Positions 6,469 through 9,127 of a stretch of 9,127 nucleotides of DNA are shown piece after piece. Both the position numbers and the translations under genes were made by a program. The notes under the pieces are model-generated. The model did not search any database. It had not been told where the DNA came from and saw nothing but the letters and a program-made list of their open reading frames with translations. This DNA comes from an uncultured Rhizobiaceae group bacterium. GTDB taxonomy: Bacteria; Pseudomonadota; Alphaproteobacteria; Rhizobiales; Rhizobiaceae. Location of the stretch: assembly GCA_938009335.1 (NCBI GenBank), contig CALLHT010000203.1, positions 1 to 9,127 on the forward strand. The letters are read 5' to 3'. The first letter of the stretch is position 1. Every line of letters begins with the position of its first letter.

Positions 6469-8292
6469 ATGGAAAACACCGCAAAACAACACGCTGAACA
6501 TCAAGCTACAGTGATCCGCCTCAATGAAACGGTGGTAAACCAGATTGCAGCGGGCGAAGTCATCGAGCGGCCTGCCAGTGTCATCAAGGAATTGGTTGAA
6601 AACGCCATTGATGCGGGTGCAGACCGCATTGAGGTGACAACAGCCAATGGCGGCAAGACGCTGATGCGTGTCAGCGACAATGGGCACGGCATGACGCCGG
6701 AAGATCTAACACTTGCTGTAGAGCGGCATTGCACCTCAAAACTAACGGATGACTTGATGGATATTCGCAGTTTGGGGTTTCGCGGCGAAGCGCTACCTTC
6801 AATTGGTTCCGTCTCAAGACTTTCAATCACTTCTCGGCGTGAAGAGGATCAGAATGCTTGGAAGATCACTGTTCATGGCGGGCGGGTTGAAGGGCCCACG
6901 CCAGCAGCCTTATCGCGAGGTACCGTTGTAGAGGTTTCGGATCTCTTTTACGCAACACCTGCAAGGTTAAAATTTTTAAAGTCCGATCAGGCTGAAACGA
7001 ATGCGATCACGGACGTGTTCAAGCGCATGGCACTGGCTTTTCCTGCAGTGCGTTTTTCCATTTCAGGCGGCGATCGTTCAACGCTTGAATATGCCGCAAC
7101 CGATATCAATGGCCGGCTTGAGCAGGTCTTAGGTAAGGCGTTTCGCGAAAATGCGATTGAGGTCGACGCAGGCCGCGAAGGGGTAAGTCTTTCCGGTCTA
7201 GCAAGCGTGCCAACGTTTCATCGCGGCAATGCGCTTGCACAATATTTCTTTGTCAATGGCAGGCCGGTGAGAGACAAGGCGTTACTTGGTGCAGTCCGCG
7301 GTGCGTATATGGATCATCTACCTTCAGGCCGTCACCCGACCCTTGCACTTTTTCTCGATCTCGATCCGTATCTGGTCGATGTCAACGTCCATCCGGCAAA
7401 AGCGGATGTGCGGTTTCGTGATCCGGGACTTGTTCGAGGTTTGATTGTCGGCGCGCTTAAACAGGCTTTGTCAGAACAAGGCCCACTTACCAGCCGCGCC
7501 GGTGCTGATGCAATGATGGACGCATTTCGTCCTGAACAAAGATCCAATTGGAGACCTGAGCAACAGACCGGATTTTCGGATTGGGCAAGACCCCTGAATG
7601 AAAAGCAAGCTGAAGCAAATTTCAGTGGCTTAGCGGAAAGCCAAAGCAACTATCAAAACGATTTCCAACCCAGCGGACAGGTTGAAACCGTTGCCGAAAA
7701 TCATGAAAGCCTAACCGACTACCCACTGGGCAGTGCCAGGGCGCAAGTGCATGAGAATTACATTGTGGCCCAAACTGAAAAAGGCCTGGTGATCGTAGAC
7801 CAGCACGCAGCACATGAAAGAATTGTCTATGAAAAACTGAAAGCAGGCATGCGCGATGGTTTGCCGAGCCAACTTCTTTTAGTGCCTGAGATTGTTGATT
7901 TGCCAGAAGAGGACGTAAACCGCTTAGCTTCTCATTCTGAAGGGTTTGAAAAACTGGGCCTCGAACTTGAGGCCTTTGGGCCGGGCGCAATTGCCGTGCG
8001 CGGCACACCTGCCATGCTGGGTGAAACAGATGTCCAACAATTGCTGCGAGATCTGGCAGATGAAGTAGCCGAATGGGGTTCTGCCGACGGTTTGCAGGAA
8101 AAGCTTGAGCATGTCGCTGCGACCATGGCATGCCATGGTTCCGTCCGCTCAGGGCGAATTTTGAAAGCACCGGAGATGAATGCGCTTTTGCGGCAAATCG
8201 AAACAACGCCCAATTCCGGGCAATGCAATCATGGCCGTCCTACGTTCATAGAACTTGACCTTAAGGACATAGAACGCCTATTTGGTAGGTAG
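6469..8292 (+). CDS. mutL: DNA mismatch repair protein MutL with endonuclease motif
   Basis: MutL couples mismatch recognition by MutS to strand cutting and removal. From the ATG at 6469 the protein is 607 residues. The N-terminal GHKL ATPase domain shows NQIAAGEVIERPAS, KELVENAIDAGA (Glu41, Asn45), DNGHGMTPEDL and TSKL...GFRGEALPSIGSVS. A low-complexity linker (about 340-420) leads to the C-terminal dimerisation domain with DQHAAHERIVYE (444-455), an exact match to the DQHA-x2-E-x4-E metal-binding endonuclease motif, plus ACHGSVRSG (554-562), CNHGRPT (586-592) and the terminal FGR. This is the nicking form found in bacteria without MutH. The start is uncertain: a GTG at 6511 gives MIRLNETVVNQIAAGE, the classic N-terminus, and a TTG at 6427 is also in frame; none has a clear Shine-Dalgarno. 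It lies divergently from gabD and 27-30 bases ahead of the DUF2093 gene. Confidence 0.96.
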   Translation: MENTAKQHAEHQATVIRLNETVVNQIAAGEVIERPASVIKELVENAIDAGADRIEVTTANGGKTLMRVSDNGHGMTPEDLTLAVERHCTSKLTDDLMDIRSLGFRGEALPSIGSVSRLSITSRREEDQNAWKITVHGGRVEGPTPAALSRGTVVEVSDLFYATPARLKFLKSDQAETNAITDVFKRMALAFPAVRFSISGGDRSTLEYAATDINGRLEQVLGKAFRENAIEVDAGREGVSLSGLASVPTFHRGNALAQYFFVNGRPVRDKALLGAVRGAYMDHLPSGRHPTLALFLDLDPYLVDVNVHPAKADVRFRDPGLVRGLIVGALKQALSEQGPLTSRAGADAMMDAFRPEQRSNWRPEQQTGFSDWARPLNEKQAEANFSGLAESQSNYQNDFQPSGQVETVAENHESLTDYPLGSARAQVHENYIVAQTEKGLVIVDQHAAHERIVYEKLKAGMRDGLPSQLLLVPEIVDLPEEDVNRLASHSEGFEKLGLELEAFGPGAIAVRGTPAMLGETDVQQLLRDLADEVAEWGSADGLQEKLEHVAATMACHGSVRSGRILKAPEMNALLRQIETTPNSGQCNHGRPTFIELDLKDIERLFGR

Positions 8293-8322
8293 AAATCTGA
8301 CATTCATCTCTAGGGAGCCATG

Positions 8323-8523
8323 ATGAATCGTTTTGAAGGACCAGGATCAGCAGCAGCGCGCGTCAAATACCTTGATGCAGACTTTCAGGTATTGTCTGCA
8401 GGTGCGTTTGTGACTTGTGCTGTGACTGGCAAACCTATTCCGTTGGATGAGCTGAAATACTGGAGCGTCGACAAACAGGAAGCCTACATTGATGTAGAAG
8501 CCTCCTGTCGGGATAATTTCTAG
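8323..8523 (+). CDS. DUF2093 family small protein
   Basis: This 66-residue soluble protein belongs to DUF2093, a family I know from Alphaproteobacteria with no assigned function. Recognisable blocks are MNRFEGPG at the start, ARVKYLDADFQVL (12-24), and CAVTGKPIPLDELKYWSVDKQEAY (Cys32 to Tyr55). The single Cys plus TG-x-PI pattern looks like half of a metal-binding knuckle, but no full zinc site is visible. Two ATGs stand in tandem (8320 and 8323); AGGGAG at 8312-8317 is five bases from the second and only two from the first, so the second is preferred. It follows mutL closely on the same strand and is probably co-transcribed. The gene ends 16 bases from the stop of the convergent MATE gene. 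Confidence 0.88.
   Translation: MNRFEGPGSAAARVKYLDADFQVLSAGAFVTCAVTGKPIPLDELKYWSVDKQEAYIDVEASCRDNF
8475..8508 (+). other. Two-tier hairpin inside the 3' end of the DUF2093 gene
   Basis: ACAGGA (8475-8480) pairs with TCCTGT (8503-8508), and inside it CTACAT (8484-8489) pairs with ATGTAG (8492-8497), giving two 6-base-pair stems joined by a 3/5-base internal loop. The tip of the inner stem is only two bases, so in RNA its end pair would have to open. It ends 12 bases before the stop codon and has no T-tract, so it does not look like a standard terminator. It could stabilise the 3' end of the mRNA, or be chance. Confidence 0.3.
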
Positions 8524-8539
8524 GCTGCGGTCATTTTTG

Positions 8540-9127
8540 TCACGAAGCACCCCGCCCTGATGTAAAGGGCGAGTTTGCCGTGGGAATAGTTGGCACAGCT
8601 TCCGGAAGCTCTGTTGTTTTGTGCGGCAAAGATCGAATTGCCTTAAAACATACAATCACCGAAACGATCCCGAAAATCACTCCGCCCAGTCCCCATCCAG
8701 CTAAGACGCCCTCAGGGCCCCATTGTTTGCCATACCAAACGAACGGGATAATACCGAGTGTCGCCCTGCCCCAATTGAAAACGGTTGAATAAATAGGGAA
8801 ACCAAGATTGTTAAACGCGGCATTGGCCACAAACAGCGCTCCATTAAAAATGAAGCTGCCCGCAACGAACAAACAGAAGAAGCGGATGAGCTGCGCTGAA
8901 TCATTTTCCGCACTGAACGCATAGACAATCCATTGCCAGGAAACAGCGAGGAGCGCCCACATGATGATGCAATACACAAGCGCAAAGATCAGACTGTCAC
9001 GCATGGTTGAATAAACCCGATCGAGTTTCCCAGCACCGAGGTTCTGGCTTAGGATTGGCCCCACCGCACCTGATAGAGAGAAGGTTGCAGCAAAGGCCAA
9101 AGGCATTAAGCGCCCCACAATTGCCCA
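8540..9127 (-). CDS. MATE-family efflux transporter, C-terminal part, cut by window edge
   Basis: These are the last 195 residues of a multidrug and toxic compound extrusion (MATE) transporter, a Na+- or H+-driven exporter in the inner membrane; the full family length is about 450 residues, so the first half lies beyond base 9127. Five hydrophobic segments are visible (about residues 7-27, 44-69, 82-103, 113-131 and 141-162). The block GAVGPILSQNLGAGKLDRV (20-38) is the typical MATE helix and loop with conserved Gln-Asn-Gly. The tail after residue 165 is hydrophilic and rich in Pro and Thr. The open frame continues to the window edge, so no start codon should be placed inside the window. It converges on the DUF2093 gene with only 16 bases between the stop codons. 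Substrate cannot be told from sequence. Confidence 0.9.
   Translation of the reverse strand, partial: WAIVGRLMPLAFAATFSLSGAVGPILSQNLGAGKLDRVYSTMRDSLIFALVYCIIMWALLAVSWQWIVYAFSAENDSAQLIRFFCLFVAGSFIFNGALFVANAAFNNLGFPIYSTVFNWGRATLGIIPFVWYGKQWGPEGVLAGWGLGGVIFGIVSVIVCFKAIRSLPHKTTELPEAVPTIPTANSPFTSGRGAS
8553..8571. other. Perfect 6-bp hairpin near the convergent gene ends
   Basis: CGCCCT (8553-8558) and AGGGCG (8566-8571) form a perfect GC-rich stem with a 7-base loop. It lies within the last codons of the MATE gene and 30 bases after the DUF2093 stop. On the plus strand it is followed by AGTTTG, not a true T-tract; on the minus strand a TGACAAAAATG stretch follows instead. A weak bidirectional terminator for the convergent genes is possible. 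Confidence 0.3.

Noticed and set aside
7622..8206. 194-codon open frame on the minus strand
   Set aside because: Antisense to the C-terminal half of mutL, whose motifs are intact; no recognisable protein.
8553..8571. GC-rich hairpin as a firm terminator
   Set aside because: The stem is only six base pairs, lies inside the MATE coding end and has no proper T-tract on either side; kept only as a low-confidence structure.
1..9127. Mobile element, phage, defence system or CRISPR array
   Set aside because: All sizeable stretches are explained by chromosomal genes of one consistent style; no transposase, integrase, long terminal repeats, repeat-spacer pattern or toxin-antitoxin pair is visible.

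Overview
The window is a stretch of ordinary chromosome from an alphaproteobacterium, most likely of the Hyphomicrobiales (Rhizobiales) type. This is inferred from four things: a DUF2093 protein (a family I know only from Alphaproteobacteria), a MutL with the full endonuclease motif of hosts that lack MutH, protein sequences of rhizobial flavour, and the clustering of guaB, a MAPEG protein, an RsmB-type methyltransferase and guaA. Base composition looks close to half G+C and is even across the window. I see no mobile element, tRNA, rRNA, CRISPR array or phage gene.

Layout. From about 4.64 kb down to the left edge, five genes lie head to tail on the minus strand: guaB (IMP dehydrogenase), a small MAPEG membrane protein, an rsmB-like rRNA m5C methyltransferase, a membrane-anchored cyclic-nucleotide-binding-domain protein that resembles animal Popeye (POPDC) proteins, and guaA (GMP synthase, cut by the window edge). 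Gaps are 2, 9, 94 and 37-46 bases, so the first three are almost certainly one operon and the last two may be read through from it. A candidate promoter lies just upstream of guaB. Next, still on the minus strand, comes a gabD-type succinate-semialdehyde dehydrogenase with its own intrinsic terminator, so it is a separate unit. A divergent intergenic region of about 180 bases follows, with a perfect 15-base palindrome and a pair of overlapping inverted repeats in front of gabD. On the plus strand are mutL and a short DUF2093 gene. At the right edge a MATE-family transporter gene runs in convergently on the minus strand and is cut by the window.

How the genes fit together. guaB and guaA are the two consecutive steps from IMP to GMP, so the left half is a guanine-nucleotide locus that also carries an rRNA-modification gene and two membrane proteins. 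The most unusual item is the Popeye-like protein between rsmB and guaA. It has three membrane segments followed by a CNB domain whose phosphate-binding cassette lacks the usual arginine. The gabD, mutL/DUF2093 and MATE genes look like unrelated housekeeping or accessory metabolism.
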